Shown one piece after another: positions 8,104 to 15,761 of a stretch of DNA of 64,000 nt. The position numbers and the translations under genes are program-made. The stretch is from Halocatena halophila (GTDB lineage Archaea; Halobacteriota; Halobacteria; Halobacteriales; Haloarculaceae). The DNA lies in assembly GCA_027563145.1 (NCBI GenBank), contig CP071307.1, positions 310,001 to 374,000 on the forward strand. Direction: 5' to 3'. The notes under the pieces were generated by a model. The model had not been told where the DNA came from, made no database searches, and was given only the letters and a program-made list of their open reading frames with translations. The first letter of the stretch is position 1. Each line of letters begins with the position of its first letter.

Positions 8104-8925
8104 TCACAGCCGATATGTGGCAAAATCCGATCCGAGTTCGTATCCATCTTGAGCTACAACGGCCTCCATCTCTTTTGTTGTCATACGCTGTAAATATTCG
8201 TTGAGGTTAAGGAGCACGGTGCGTTCTGCGTCTGCGGTCTGTAGTGCTGAGCGGAGATCCGACTCCTCTCCGTGACCAAATGCCCGAAAGAGGGCCGCTC
8301 CCTCCACAAAGAGAATATCGGCAGCAGTGTATTCCACGTCATCCATGAACGACCACATATCCGGTGCGTACACAACGTTACTTCCCACGTGGTGGATGGC
8401 AAATCCCAGTGTGTCGAACTGTGGACGAGAATGTTGTACGGGAAACGGGACAATGCGAAGGTCACCAACAGTTACAGCAGTTCCGTGATCGATCGTCCGA
8501 AACTCCACCGTGTTCGTCAGTCTGGGATTGGAATCTGTGATGCGACCGAGTGCCGTTGGGGTCAAATAGACGGTGACCACAGGGTTCTTCGGCTTTTCAT
8601 CCACTGTGAACGTCTCTGGTGAGAGATATCCATCCTCAATACCGACGTGGGAATCGAATCCCATCGCCGCGTGGGCGAGTTCATCCAATCCACCAACATG
8701 ATCATAGTGGTGGTGAGTGAGAAAAAAGCCATCAACCTCACAGACAGCAGCTCTGTGGAGTTGTTCTTTGATCTCCGGGCTCACATCCAGAACCACCGTG
8801 GCGCGTTCGGTTTCGACGAGGAGTCCCGGTCGCCGGCGTCGTGGACTGTCGGTACAATACGAACAATTGCACAGCGGTGCGGGAACCCCCACAGCATCAC
8901 CCGATCCGAGCAGTGTCACATCCAT
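8104..8925 (-). CDS. MBL-fold phosphodiesterase, PhnP-like
   Basis: 273-residue metallo-beta-lactamase-fold hydrolase. The metal-binding motif H71-H-H-Y-D-H76 is intact and is followed by VGGLDELAHAAMG. A cysteine cluster near the N-terminus (C19, C21, C24) matches the extra zinc site of PhnP, the phosphoribosyl cyclic phosphate phosphodiesterase of phosphonate breakdown. Later motifs PFPVQHS and YAPDM fit the family. ATG 8925 is the start because MDVTLLGSGD is the canonical first strand; an in-frame extension to 9027 has no family match. It is convergent with the small partner gene. Real substrate may be another cyclic phosphodiester; no C-P lyase genes are nearby. Confidence 0.85.
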   Translation of the reverse strand: MDVTLLGSGDAVGVPAPLCNCSYCTDSPRRRRPGLLVETERATVVLDVSPEIKEQLHRAAVCEVDGFFLTHHHYDHVGGLDELAHAAMGFDSHVGIEDGYLSPETFTVDEKPKNPVVTVYLTPTALGRITDSNPRLTNTVEFRTIDHGTAVTVGDLRIVPFPVQHSRPQFDTLGFAIHHVGSNVVYAPDMWSFMDDVEYTAADILFVEGAALFRAFGHGEESDLRSALQTADAERTVLLNLNEYLQRMTTKEMEAVVAQDGYELGSDFATYRL

Positions 8926-9156
8926 GGCAGCTGGTAGACGATATGCAATAGAAAACGTCGTGATCACACAGATGGGTCCGTTCGACCGCGATTGAGACAG
9001 CCCATCAAACACAGAACCAACGGTCACCCGAACGCGCTAAAGACCAGGGGCACTCAATCCATCCCGGACTGGGCGTTCGATATAAAAAACCGAGTGCCGA
9101 ATCGATATGAGAAGTGAAAGATAATAATCCGATAGCCACAAATCAGAATAGGTAGC

Positions 9157-11358
9157 ATGGATGATCGTCCGGACCCGGAAGCTGATGCGATTTTATCGGA
9201 GGTTCGCCAGCAAACGTTCGAACGGGATGCGTACCGCTGCCAGCGCTGTCGTGAGACGAACGACTCGCTCGAAATCCACCGGCTCGTGGAACAATCTGAG
9301 CACGAAGGCTCCGAGCAGGAAGCACAGTTCATCACACTGTGCAGGACCTGTCACGCAGTCATGCATCCGGATGACGATTCGGTTGGACGCGCTCGCGAGC
9401 AGGCACCGCTGTTTCCACATCCGGATGCGCCGGAAACAGTCTCCCGAATGCGGACACCTGAAGACCACGTTTGCTGGGATTGCGAATCTGAGATAGAAGA
9501 CCCAGCAGATCTCTCCTCGTACGATCTGGCGGGTGAGACACTGATCCTTTGTACAGATTGTGAACTGGAGCTGTACGGATACACTGGGTTCAGAGACCTG
9601 AACGGGACTGCTGACAGCACGGATAGATCATCTGATCAGAACACTGATTCGACGGCAACGGAACCTGCGACCGGCAATTCTACTGATTCCGGGAATGATC
9701 CAATATCGTTTATCCTATTTGGAAACCTACTTGATGTGGTAACTACTGTTCCTGATGTAAACGAAGCAGATGGAGATTACAACCTCCATGCCAAATTTCT
9801 CAATTTTTTCCTGTCTTCGGTGTCAATCTGGTTAGTTTCCTCAACTATTTTTTACGTATTCACTCAACCGTCATTCGCGGCTACTACACCGTCGCCAAAA
9901 GTATACCTGCAATTATTGTTGATTGTTGGATTCTTGATGCTTTTTGTGGACGCCCTATCAGATCTGGATGCAAAACGCGGCGCAATACGGCTCGGTTGGG
10001 CGATTGTCTTCAGTGGTATGGTTGGGACGTTCGTCTTCACCGGTGGACTGTTCACCAAAATCGTGCTGTGGCACACGATCGGTAGTCCGGTCGTCTCCGT
10101 AATTGAGACGGTGATAGCAGTCTCTTCTACAGCTGCCCCAGCGATACTCGGTGTCGTCGGTGTTGGTGTCGTCTCGTTGCTGTTTTCGAGCTGGAGAACT
10201 GGCTCAGCGATCAACTGGCATCTTACGCTTCGGATGATACTATCGTTATTCCTGCTTATGGGACTGACAGCCGTCTTTTTCACCGCCATCTGGCGGCTCA
10301 TTGAGACCACAGTCTGGGTGCCGATGATGATACTGGGAGTCGACGCCAAAACGCAGCAGGTAAACACGAACGTCATCGGGATCTGGCTGCTCATTGGATT
10401 CGTCTATCACGAGCTTGTTCCGATTATCGACGCCAAACCAGAGACTGCAGCCGTGAAAGCGCCCGAAGCGCTCCCCACCATTCACACGATCACGAACAGA
10501 ATTGCTGCACAACTCGATATTCCAGTTCCAACAATCGCCGTTACACCAAAATCCGGAGTTGAGACAATCACCTGGGGCTATCGACCAGGGAATATGACGC
10601 TAATTCTCTCCAAGGGAACGATCGATATGCTAGACGAAGAAGAACTCGAGGCAGTTATCGCACACGAACTCGCCCACATCGCCAACATGGATGCAATCGT
10701 AATGACGATCGCCTCGCTGCCAGCCCTTCTTGCAGGTGGGCTGCTACACCGTGCACAGCAGATGATCATAACCAGAGAGACTGCTGAGCCAGCTGGAACA
10801 ACGAATCAGTCCCGCACTGAAACCGATTTCAGTCTCATTCGGAGCATACTGTGGGTGATCACAATTATCCCCTTCATCATCGTCGGGGGCATCGTTCTGA
10901 TTTTCTCACTCATTTTCTCAGTGCTGCGAGTTGGACCCCCACATCACATCGTTGCGTACGCACTCATGGTGGTGGGTGGACTCATGAAATGTCTCTGCCG
11001 ACCGCTCGTTTCGATTCTCTCACGCTCGCGAGAAATCGTTGCCGATCGGACAGCCACACGGGTTACCAGCTCACCGGCAGCGCTGGCCAGCGCACTCACC
11101 ACACTCGATGGGCAAACCACGTCATCCCCCGAAACAGATCTCAGAGAGCGATCAGAGCTGGCAACGATGTCGATTCTGCCACGCGAATCATGGGGACCAA
11201 TCACGCACAGCCCAAGCGAAAATGCGGACTGGATTACCGCCGGTGTGATTCATGTTGAACGGTCCATTCTCGAGCTGTTTCAATTTCTCTTGAACACCCA
11301 CCCATCGACAGAACGCCGAATTGCAGCGCTCCAGGATCTCAAAGCGGAGCAATCATAG
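9157..11358 (+). CDS. HNH/zinc-ribbon domains fused to an M48 (HtpX-like) membrane protease
   Basis: 733 residues with an unusual architecture. N-terminal HNH-like zinc module: C28-x-x-C31, H41, C62-x-x-C65-H66 and H70. A second treble-clef-like module follows: C106-W-D-C109 and C132-T-D-C135. After a low-complexity Ser/Thr/Asp linker (about 148-178) come several membrane segments (about residues 205-430), then an M48 peptidase: H503-E-L-A-H507 is the zinc motif and E626 in SREIVADRTA is the expected third ligand. HtpX-type proteases degrade misfolded membrane proteins. Here zinc modules probably face the cytosol and may bind nucleic acid or substrate. Cleavage by the HNH part is doubtful without structure. 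A single intact reading frame. Confidence 0.82.
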   Translation: MDDRPDPEADAILSEVRQQTFERDAYRCQRCRETNDSLEIHRLVEQSEHEGSEQEAQFITLCRTCHAVMHPDDDSVGRAREQAPLFPHPDAPETVSRMRTPEDHVCWDCESEIEDPADLSSYDLAGETLILCTDCELELYGYTGFRDLNGTADSTDRSSDQNTDSTATEPATGNSTDSGNDPISFILFGNLLDVVTTVPDVNEADGDYNLHAKFLNFFLSSVSIWLVSSTIFYVFTQPSFAATTPSPKVYLQLLLIVGFLMLFVDALSDLDAKRGAIRLGWAIVFSGMVGTFVFTGGLFTKIVLWHTIGSPVVSVIETVIAVSSTAAPAILGVVGVGVVSLLFSSWRTGSAINWHLTLRMILSLFLLMGLTAVFFTAIWRLIETTVWVPMMILGVDAKTQQVNTNVIGIWLLIGFVYHELVPIIDAKPETAAVKAPEALPTIHTITNRIAAQLDIPVPTIAVTPKSGVETITWGYRPGNMTLILSKGTIDMLDEEELEAVIAHELAHIANMDAIVMTIASLPALLAGGLLHRAQQMIITRETAEPAGTTNQSRTETDFSLIRSILWVITIIPFIIVGGIVLIFSLIFSVLRVGPPHHIVAYALMVVGGLMKCLCRPLVSILSRSREIVADRTATRVTSSPAALASALTTLDGQTTSSPETDLRERSELATMSILPRESWGPITHSPSENADWITAGVIHVERSILELFQFLLNTHPSTERRIAALQDLKAEQS

Positions 11359-11415
11359 TGCGGAAATGTCGAGACTGGGACTCTGGAAAGTTGTTACTAG
11401 CTGAACAAAAGTCTC

Positions 11416-11478
11416 AGAACTCCGTCTATATCTCTACCTTATCGCCAGAACTACTTAAAGGAAAAGTGCACACATCGA
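11416..11478 (+). repeat. Dispersed 63-bp repeat, copy A
   Basis: Starts AGAACTCCGTCTATATCTCT and ends GTGCACACATCGA. It is identical over all 63 bases to copy B at 13599-13661, and related to copy C near 15352. Similarity weakens upstream, where only ACTAGC-GAACAA (11396-11407) is shared. It lies 57 bases after the HNH/M48 gene. Perfect identity between copies about 2.1 kb apart suggests recent mobility or gene conversion. Confidence 0.75.
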
Positions 11479-11780
11479 TGTCAATTAGGCAGTCAACACA
11501 GGGTGTCATTAGCTGTTCGCGGATAATTCGTCGAGATCAAGTGGTATTATGTCTGCCATTTTGCATATCTCATCATGGAAAATATCACGAGTCGAATGGT
11601 TGCAAGTTTCTTTGCGCGTCCGTTCGCGTTCACCGATGCGGATTTTTAGTGTCGTTATTTTCCCCGTATTGAGTTCTTTCGCTGGTACAGATCACCGAGA
11701 GCGTTCTTGATGAATCATACCCTGAGAAAGTTTTCAGAGCCGGTGGCGAACGGTACATAATCGAAGTTAACGATCCAACG
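11479..11780. other. Intergenic stretch with a possible ORF fragment
   Basis: A + frame from about 11673 to 11834 reads LVQITESVLDESYPEKVFRA and then GGERYIIEVNDPTSLHTLE, with haloarchaeal-looking acidic composition, but it has a stop just before it, no start codon, and runs into the antisense of the winged-helix gene. I treat it as a possible gene relic. Nothing else is recognisable between the repeat and the winged-helix gene. Confidence 0.3.
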
Positions 11781-12221
11781 TCACTCCACACGCTCGAAAT
11801 ATGGGGCGTCATCCTCGTCGTCCGGCAGATCTAAATCATCCCGGTGGGGTTGGAAGCGAGCGAACTCACTTGATAGTCGAGTAACTAATTCATTCCACTG
11901 GCCGTCAGTGCTCCGATAGAATTTGCTGTTGCCCTCAACGTGATCAACTGTGAGCAACCCCCACTCCTCCAATATCGCGGCCTGCTCGTAGAAGGTATCT
12001 GGATGAATTTCGGTCTGATCGATAATCCACTGCGCAGACTCGGACCCGTACCGGCCCGCCATTGTAGCAAGGATTTTCAGTCTGCTCGGTGGCGTAAAGA
12101 TCTGAACCATTGGGTGATTGTCGATCGTTGCTTCTATGGGATCCATTTCTGCGACAGACCGATCCGACCCAATTACCTGGGGGGAAGCGTCGTCCGAATC
12201 GACCCCGTCGTGGGTGGCCAT
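11781..12221 (-). CDS. Winged-helix transcriptional regulator (module copy B)
   Basis: 146 residues, paralogue of the protein at 7210-7623. The winged helix occupies about residues 37-112: QIFTPPSRLKILATMAG, TEIHPDTFYEQAAILEEWG and the wing VEGNSKFYRS. Both termini are acidic, with a DLDLPDDEDDAP tail. It is divergent from the small gene at 12324, as copy A is from its own partner. The minus-strand promoter also matches copy A: a TTATGAC element at 12243-12252, 26 bases from the ATG. No obvious ligand domain, so the protein may sense by protein-protein contact. Confidence 0.75.
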   Translation of the reverse strand: MATHDGVDSDDASPQVIGSDRSVAEMDPIEATIDNHPMVQIFTPPSRLKILATMAGRYGSESAQWIIDQTEIHPDTFYEQAAILEEWGLLTVDHVEGNSKFYRSTDGQWNELVTRLSSEFARFQPHRDDLDLPDDEDDAPYFERVE

Positions 12222-12323
12222 ATGCGAAGTATATTCCCAATAGTCATAAGTCCGGTGGTGATTCGGGAGAAAGGCCGAATTAATTCGGTAAACTTACGGG
12301 ATATTGCGTGCCCCATCTGGGTA

Positions 12324-12629
12324 ATGAGTCCGAGACGACGGTACTACATTGAGATAAAAAATCTCATCCAAGAGTTACACAATCGGCGGATCACGCCGCC
12401 GAAGATGATGGCTGCTGATTCGGCACTCAAGGTCGCAGGACTGCCAGCAGCTCACGCTGATCCATTTCTCAAATCCATGATCCCCTTCGTGCGACATGAA
12501 CAAAGTCCGCTCTGTATGATTCTCGGCGTCGAAAACGAAGGCGTCTGGCTCGAACCGTCAGGTGAGGATCTCAGCGCGGAAGTCATGTGGCTAATCGCCG
12601 TGATCGAATCTAAAGAGTATGAGTCCTAA
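12324..12629 (+). CDS. Small partner protein of the winged-helix gene (module copy B)
   Basis: 101 residues. The C-terminal half resembles the partner in copy A (see 7714-8046): a Leu-rich helix, SPLCMILGV, a strand pair and a final helix VMWLIAVIES. The N-terminus is basic (MSPRRRYYIEIKNL), unlike the acidic start of copy A. ATG 12324 is chosen because the frame upstream is antisense to the divergent regulator and shows no coding character. Function unknown; it belongs to the same duplicated module. Confidence 0.55.
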   Translation: MSPRRRYYIEIKNLIQELHNRRITPPKMMAADSALKVAGLPAAHADPFLKSMIPFVRHEQSPLCMILGVENEGVWLEPSGEDLSAEVMWLIAVIESKEYES

Positions 12630-12704
12630 ATTCGCCCACGATTGGTTGTTGTAACCGAGCACTCTGCACGCAGCAGAATCACATGTGCTGTGGTTGGTGG
12701 CAGG

Positions 12705-12962
12705 CTATGAAGTCAGGAGTATTGCAGCGTTGCAGTTACGTAGTGATTCGAGTGCGGCCAACAGCGAGAAATGCAGTACAGGGGTACTAACACCAGTTGC
12801 GACAAATGCGAAAGAAAGTGAATCCACAGGGGACGTCAATAGTCCTGGGAGTGCGAGAAAGTCCCAAATATTGGCGATGACATCGATTGCAATAGCTGCG
12901 ACGAACCACGGTCCCGCGGCAGAGAGAAGTCTGACATTTTCCGTCAGGGTGTGGAGTATCAC
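12705..12962 (-). CDS. Small hydrophobic protein of unknown function
   Basis: 85 residues with two likely membrane helices: about residues 16-40 (WFVAAIAIDVIANIWDFLAL region) and 50-72 (FAFVATGVSTPVLHFSLLAA). The start would be GTG; there is no internal ATG. A T/A-rich box on the minus strand (12993-13000, TTATAAAAA) is about 35 bases upstream. No family recognised. It lies among other small membrane ORFs in the accessory region; coding status is plausible but not firm. Confidence 0.4.
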   Translation of the reverse strand: MILHTLTENVRLLSAAGPWFVAAIAIDVIANIWDFLALPGLLTSPVDSLSFAFVATGVSTPVLHFSLLAALESLRNCNAAILLTS

Positions 12963-13051
12963 CGTTTGTAATCATAATTTAGTGTTGAATTGTTTTTATA
13001 AGATAATATCGGTAACGCTATTACTTCCGACTGCGAAGATACTATGTTCGA

Positions 13052-13297
13052 ATGGTCCCATCACAGCCACCAGTTACGATGCAAATCCAACCACTCTATA
13101 ACAGAATAGATGCCTGGATGCAGACGCTCTCATCGATTGAGTATGCGCTTTTGGCCTGGCTCATTGCATTCAGCACTGGAATACTCCTCGGGGTTATGAT
13201 CCTGGGAGACACGTTCCTCAACGCAGTACCTACCGCTGTAGGGAGTGCAACAGGGCTTGCAGTTGTCTTTTATCTCACAGGGATGCCAGAGGAGTAA
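13052..13297 (+). CDS. Small two-helix membrane protein
   Basis: 81 residues (72 if ATG 13079 is used). Hydrophobic segments at about 35-55 (ALLAWLIAFSTGILLGVMIL) and 63-78 (TAVGSATGLAVVFYLTG), with a short acidic C-terminus. Similar in layout and in the GSAT motif to the damaged ORF at 6906-7079. The function is unknown. It could be a holin-like, toxin-like or simply orphan membrane peptide; nothing in the sequence decides this. Confidence 0.5.
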   Translation: MVPSQPPVTMQIQPLYNRIDAWMQTLSSIEYALLAWLIAFSTGILLGVMILGDTFLNAVPTAVGSATGLAVVFYLTGMPEE

Positions 13298-13576
13298 GAT
13301 CACGAACTGGTTTCATTACAGTTACCGAAACACAGAGAATGACGGCTATCCACTTCGTCCGATAATCTTCCGACGGCAGAACCAGTATGTGGCTTTTTAT
13401 AATATATCACGATGTTTGAGATCATTCAAACGGTCCGTAACTACCGTGCGAGCTGACCAATCCCATACAAACGTTCTCCTGACTCAACCGTTGGCATGGA
13501 ACTCGCGAGTGGTGAGGAGAAACTATCCGTTGATCAATGTTCAAAGAGACTATTGGCTCAATACGCCAAAGTCAAC
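13298..13576. other. Intergenic stretch with a short coding-like tail
   Basis: From ATG 13496 a 27-codon frame reads MELASGEEKLSVDQCSKRLL and ends at TGA 13577, exactly where repeat copy B begins. Its composition looks coding and it may be the 3' end of a gene truncated upstream. The rest (13298-13495) shows a TATA-like TTTATAATATAT near 13396 but no gene behind it. Confidence 0.3.
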
Positions 13577-13661
13577 TGACTAGCCGAACAACTGCTGTAG
13601 AACTCCGTCTATATCTCTACCTTATCGCCAGAACTACTTAAAGGAAAAGTGCACACATCGA
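13577..13661 (+). repeat. Dispersed repeat, copy B (85 bp, includes the 63-bp core)
   Basis: Begins TGACTAGCCGAACAACTGCT, a flank shared with copy C, and contains the 63-bp core 13599-13661, identical to copy A. Followed by unrelated DNA leading to the gene at 13776. Confidence 0.75.
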
Positions 13662-13775
13662 CGTTGACCAGGTGGCAGCCTTGCCCCTCATCCCGCGTAC
13701 TGTACCGAAGAGTTCCTTCTGTGCATACTATGCACTAGCACGCTACTTTATTGCTTGGTAGGTATGTGAAATAGT

Positions 13776-14273
13776 ATGAGTTCATGGCTCGGATACACGG
13801 TCTACCCGACAGACGACACATTACTTGAGGCGTTAAGAGACTCGCTCGAAGCACAACTGCTTGAGAAGGTTGTTACAGCATCTCGATCCGAAAAGGCAGA
13901 GTACATCACCCCTACTATATATTCGGAGTGGGGAGCACTCGGACGACGGTGCAGTACCACCATAGATGCACACGAACTCAAACCCACTGTCGTAGAGTGG
14001 ATAGCACAGTGTAGTGATCGCATCGAGGTCGTGTACATTGCACAGATGAGCGACACTTCAGATGCCGGTGTACTCACCGTCTACACACCATCTGAACACG
14101 GCCTCTTCCCAGCCGAGACACGCAAAGGAGATTATGACCGTGACCGTGAAATAGCAGCCCAATTTAACGAATACTTCCCCGAAGAAGCTGCACAGTTGCT
14201 CGCCTTTGGAGATGATCACATCACCGAACTTACAGAAAAATACGACCACCGCCCACTGCTCTACTACGGCTAA
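13776..14273 (+). CDS. Soluble protein of unknown function
   Basis: 165 residues, acidic, no membrane segment or signal. It begins MSSWLGYTVYPTDDTLLEAL and ends HRPLLYYG. The middle (AHELKPTVVEWIAQCSDRIE, then VVYIAQMSDTSDAGVL) suggests an alpha/beta fold with repeated short strands, but I recognise no family. A TATA-like CTACTTTATT at 13743-13752 is centred about 28 bases before the ATG, so the gene is probably expressed as a leaderless transcript. Two neighbours on either side are repeat copy B and a Tat-exported protein. Confidence 0.65.
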   Translation: MSSWLGYTVYPTDDTLLEALRDSLEAQLLEKVVTASRSEKAEYITPTIYSEWGALGRRCSTTIDAHELKPTVVEWIAQCSDRIEVVYIAQMSDTSDAGVLTVYTPSEHGLFPAETRKGDYDRDREIAAQFNEYFPEEAAQLLAFGDDHITELTEKYDHRPLLYYG

Positions 14274-14483
14274 TCCGTCCACAAGAAACGAAACGATCAG
14301 AATGGACGCTACACGTTGCTCGCTATCTTAAACGGCCAGTATGACTGCACCCCCATGAGTGAGATTTCTCCAGAGACCTATATATTCCACAATATAGATT
14401 CTGCATGGATTTTTATCCATTATAATACATTATGTATTCTATATTCGAATAATTTAATATCCAAACATTATAAATATTATATT

Positions 14484-15062
14484 GTGAATCAGGATAGAAA
14501 TAGATCTGATGAATCAGTTGATTCAACTAGTGAACAGAGCTTACTCCGGAGTCGTCGTGGCTTCCTACAGAAGGCAGGCGCGACTGTCCTTATCAGTGGC
14601 CTCGGAAGTACGATCGCCACTGGCACAGCTAGCGCTGAAAGCGACTGGCCAGTCTTTAGACAGGGACATAATGATCAGGAACTGGGCAGACGTGAGGTCC
14701 ACGCAATTCAGTATTTTCTACAGGCCCATGGATATTCACTCGGAGTTGACGGAGTATTCGGACCAAACACAAAAAAGCAGGTAAGCAATTTCCAACGCGC
14801 TAATGGGTTGTCAGTTGACGGTATTGTCGGATCTGAAACCTGGTCTAATTTGATCATCACGACCAGCCGAGGAAGCCAAGGAATCCCCGTCAAGGCTGTA
14901 CAGGATCAACTCCGCTACGACTATGGATATGACACAGCGGTCGACGGGATCTACGGTCCGAACACAGAGGCTGGCGTTGAGCGATATCAACGTGGTCAGG
15001 GATTATCAGCTGACGGGATTGCCGGTCCAAATACATGGTTCTCACTTGCGTGGACAGTTTGA
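14484..15062 (+). CDS. Tat-exported protein with two peptidoglycan-binding-like domains
   Basis: 192 residues from GTG 14484. Residues about 25-50 are a twin-arginine signal (LRSRRGFLQKAGATVLISGL with cleavage after TASA). Two PG_binding_1-type repeats follow: the first with REVHAIQYFLQAHGY, VDGVFGPNTKKQVSNFQ and GLSVDGIVGSETW, the second with VKAVQDQLRYDYGY, VDGIYGPNTEAGVERYQ and GLSADGIAGPNTW. GTG 14484 is favoured because a TATA-like TTTAATAT lies 27 bases before it and the frame upstream (possible TTG 14316, ATG 14355) is very A/T-rich and non-haloarchaeal. Haloarchaea lack peptidoglycan, so the ligand is probably another wall glycan or a foreign wall. Confidence 0.75.
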   Translation: MNQDRNRSDESVDSTSEQSLLRSRRGFLQKAGATVLISGLGSTIATGTASAESDWPVFRQGHNDQELGRREVHAIQYFLQAHGYSLGVDGVFGPNTKKQVSNFQRANGLSVDGIVGSETWSNLIITTSRGSQGIPVKAVQDQLRYDYGYDTAVDGIYGPNTEAGVERYQRGQGLSADGIAGPNTWFSLAWTV

Positions 15063-15761
15063 TTACCTAATATAACCCTTCTATAACAATTACTTCTGCT
15101 GTGTTTGCTCGGATAATGGTCACCAAAGCGGATACGCTCGGCGAAGACTGGTGTATCAAAGATAATAGCTCTCTCCAACCTACGGAGTGAGGATCACCAA
15201 ACAGTTCGTGATCATTACGGGGAACCTTTGGCAACAATTGAACACATCACATTGCGTGTGAGTGTAGTGGTATGAAAACGTGGTATCTTATTATTCAAGA
15301 TCCACCTACGCGACACTCCGATAGCCACTGACTAGCCGAATAACTGCTGTAGAACTCCGTCTATATCTTCACCTTATGCCAGAACCACTTAATGGAAAAG
15401 CGTGGCTGAACCCACAGACCATCTGTGGCTCAGTCACAACAGTACCAGTGAGAGCCGTTTTTCGCCGTGAACCGATTTGCTCCGCATCCATGTCCAGAGC
15501 ATCAAGAATGGTAGAGACAATTTCTAGACCCGTGAGACGGTAAACGACAGCACCCGACCAGATGATCGTTACGTCCTTCTACCAGCCCGAAGAGAGCACT
15601 GATCCAGAGGCGCTAGATTCGGAGATCGGAATCTTGGCGATCATTGACGTATCGCGAAGCCAAAACACATATTAGACAGCTCCATAATCCGAGAACCATC
15701 AATATATGCAAGCTAAGATATAACGGTTATAACCCCGTCGCGCCAGAAAACATCTCCCTGG
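15063..15761. other. 700-base gap: repeat copy C and weak gene debris
   Basis: Contains repeat copy C. On the minus strand, about 15405-15600, an open stretch reads RLTGLEIVSTILDALDMDAE, preceded by DVTIIWSGAVVY and an in-frame TAG, so a decayed gene is possible but the family is not recognisable. No promoter or RNA gene was found in the rest. Confidence 0.35.
15329..15402 (+). repeat. Dispersed repeat, copy C (diverged)
   Basis: Begins TGACTAGCCGAATAACTGCT, differing from copy B by one base in this flank. It then follows the core with several substitutions and one indel (AGAACTCCGTCTATATCTTC) and loses similarity after GGAAAAGCG. Same orientation as copies A and B. Confidence 0.65.

Noticed and set aside
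11358..11672. Open frame of about 100 codons after the HNH/M48 gene
   Set aside because: It runs through repeat copy A, has non-haloarchaeal composition (Lys/Ser/Cys-rich) and no recognisable domain.
11396..15402. CRISPR array
   Set aside because: Only three copies, spaced by about 2 kb, diverged and without short uniform spacers or cas genes.
15405..15600. Decayed transposase beside repeat copy C
   Set aside because: The translated stretch is open but matches no transposase motif I know, so a family cannot be named; kept only as unnamed debris in the gap entry.
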